Below are positions 63,828 through 64,000 of a stretch of 64,000 bases of DNA, piece after piece. The position numbers were made by a program, and so were the translations under genes. The notes below the pieces were generated by a model that saw nothing but the letters and a program-made list of their open reading frames with translations, was not told the DNA's origin and did no database searches. The DNA lies in the NCBI RefSeq assembly GCF_947507565.1, contig NC_089181.1:1172536-1236535 (forward strand), written 5' to 3'. This stretch comes from Oscarella lobularis (Eukaryota; Porifera; Homoscleromorpha; Homosclerophorida; Oscarellidae). Every line of letters starts with the position of its first letter. Position 1 is the stretch's first letter.

Positions 63828-63984
63828 TGTTGTGGATGTTGTCACGCATGCGTTTGTTTAGGATAGTCACGTGTCCCGGGAATTGACCCCGGCGTGACCA
63901 GAGAAGTAAACCAACACACTCAACTCTTCAGCGCCATCCGCTCCCTCGTCGCCCTCCAAACACCCCGGTCGACCCAGCACAACA
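63828..63984 (+). repeat. 3' LTR of deleted element
   Basis: Same as the 5' LTR except six substitutions; ends CAGCACAACA followed by the duplicated GAGTT. Confidence 0.95.
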
Positions 63985-64000
63985 GAGTTCGTCGACTAAG

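Larger units (their letters stand above)
62052..63984 (+). mobile_element. Internally deleted LTR retrotransposon
   Basis: Two 157-base LTRs (62052-62208, 63828-63984), TG to CA, differing at six positions, about 96 percent identical. GAGTT flanks both ends (62047-62051 and 63985-63989), a perfect 5-base target duplication. Only about 1.6 kb lies between: a primer binding site, a basic gag-like stretch, the integrase C-terminus, and a purine tract. Protease, RT and RNase H are missing, so it must have been moved by another element. Older than the gypsy copy at 22-28 kb by LTR divergence. Confidence 0.95.

Noticed and set aside
1..64000. tRNA and rRNA genes
   Set aside because: No cloverleaf or conserved rRNA stretch was recognised; tRNA-like complementarity occurs only at the LTR primer sites.

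Overview
This is animal-type nuclear DNA, not bacterial or viral. Genes are broken by short GT-AG introns (mostly 45-60 bases), there are no operons or ribosome binding sites, and host-like pieces include an RBP-J/CSL immunoglobulin-like domain, a UBX/HECT ubiquitin ligase-like gene and a coiled-coil gene. Very small introns together with P, MULE, Merlin, Tigger, Tc1, Helitron, DIRS and Ty3/gypsy elements suggest an early-branching marine invertebrate, perhaps a sponge. That last step is inference. No database was searched; family names rest on motif recognition, and coordinates read by eye may be off by a base or two.

Layout. 1-9 kb: a P-element-like transposase tail, a ZNF862/hAT-like pseudogene, unrecognised open frames, a pogo-type terminus beside a HIRAN-like fragment, and an intron-bearing Mutator-like (MULE) pseudogene. 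8.9-16.8 kb: a UBX/HECT-type gene whose two halves are about 5.9 kb apart; between them lie an RPA-like OB-fold gene (copy A), a CpG-rich stretch, a terminal-inverted-repeat element, a second RPA-like copy (C) and a RecQ helicase fragment. 17-22 kb: two DIRS-type retroelements in opposite orientation flanking two exons of an RBP-J-like gene; one DIRS copy holds a 563-base DNA transposon with a 10-base target duplication. 22.2-27.8 kb: a full-length Ty3/gypsy element. 28.4-40.5 kb: a tandem array of about 2.0-2.2 kb units, each with a hairpin-forming minisatellite and a stub of DIRS reverse transcriptase, interrupted by a 46-base satellite. 40.5-47.7 kb: a second ZNF862-like fragment, two Merlin pseudogenes, Tigger/pogo pieces and exons of a coiled-coil gene. 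48-53 kb: unrecognised genes, including a four-exon spliced gene and a threefold tandem duplication. 53-57 kb: a truncated Helitron. 57.5-59.5 kb: a nearly intact Tc1 element. 59.8-61.2 kb: the fullest RPA-like gene (B). 62.1-64.0 kb: an internally deleted LTR retrotransposon.

How it fits together. Most coding matter is decayed transposon DNA, usually broken by single-base indels. The least expected features are the three related RPA-like OB-fold loci (two share intron position and phase), the DIRS-derived macrosatellite, and several insertions whose target duplications let their order be read. Nothing here can be proved active. The Tc1 transposase has only one nonsense codon, and the gypsy LTR pair is nearly identical although its polymerase gene is broken.
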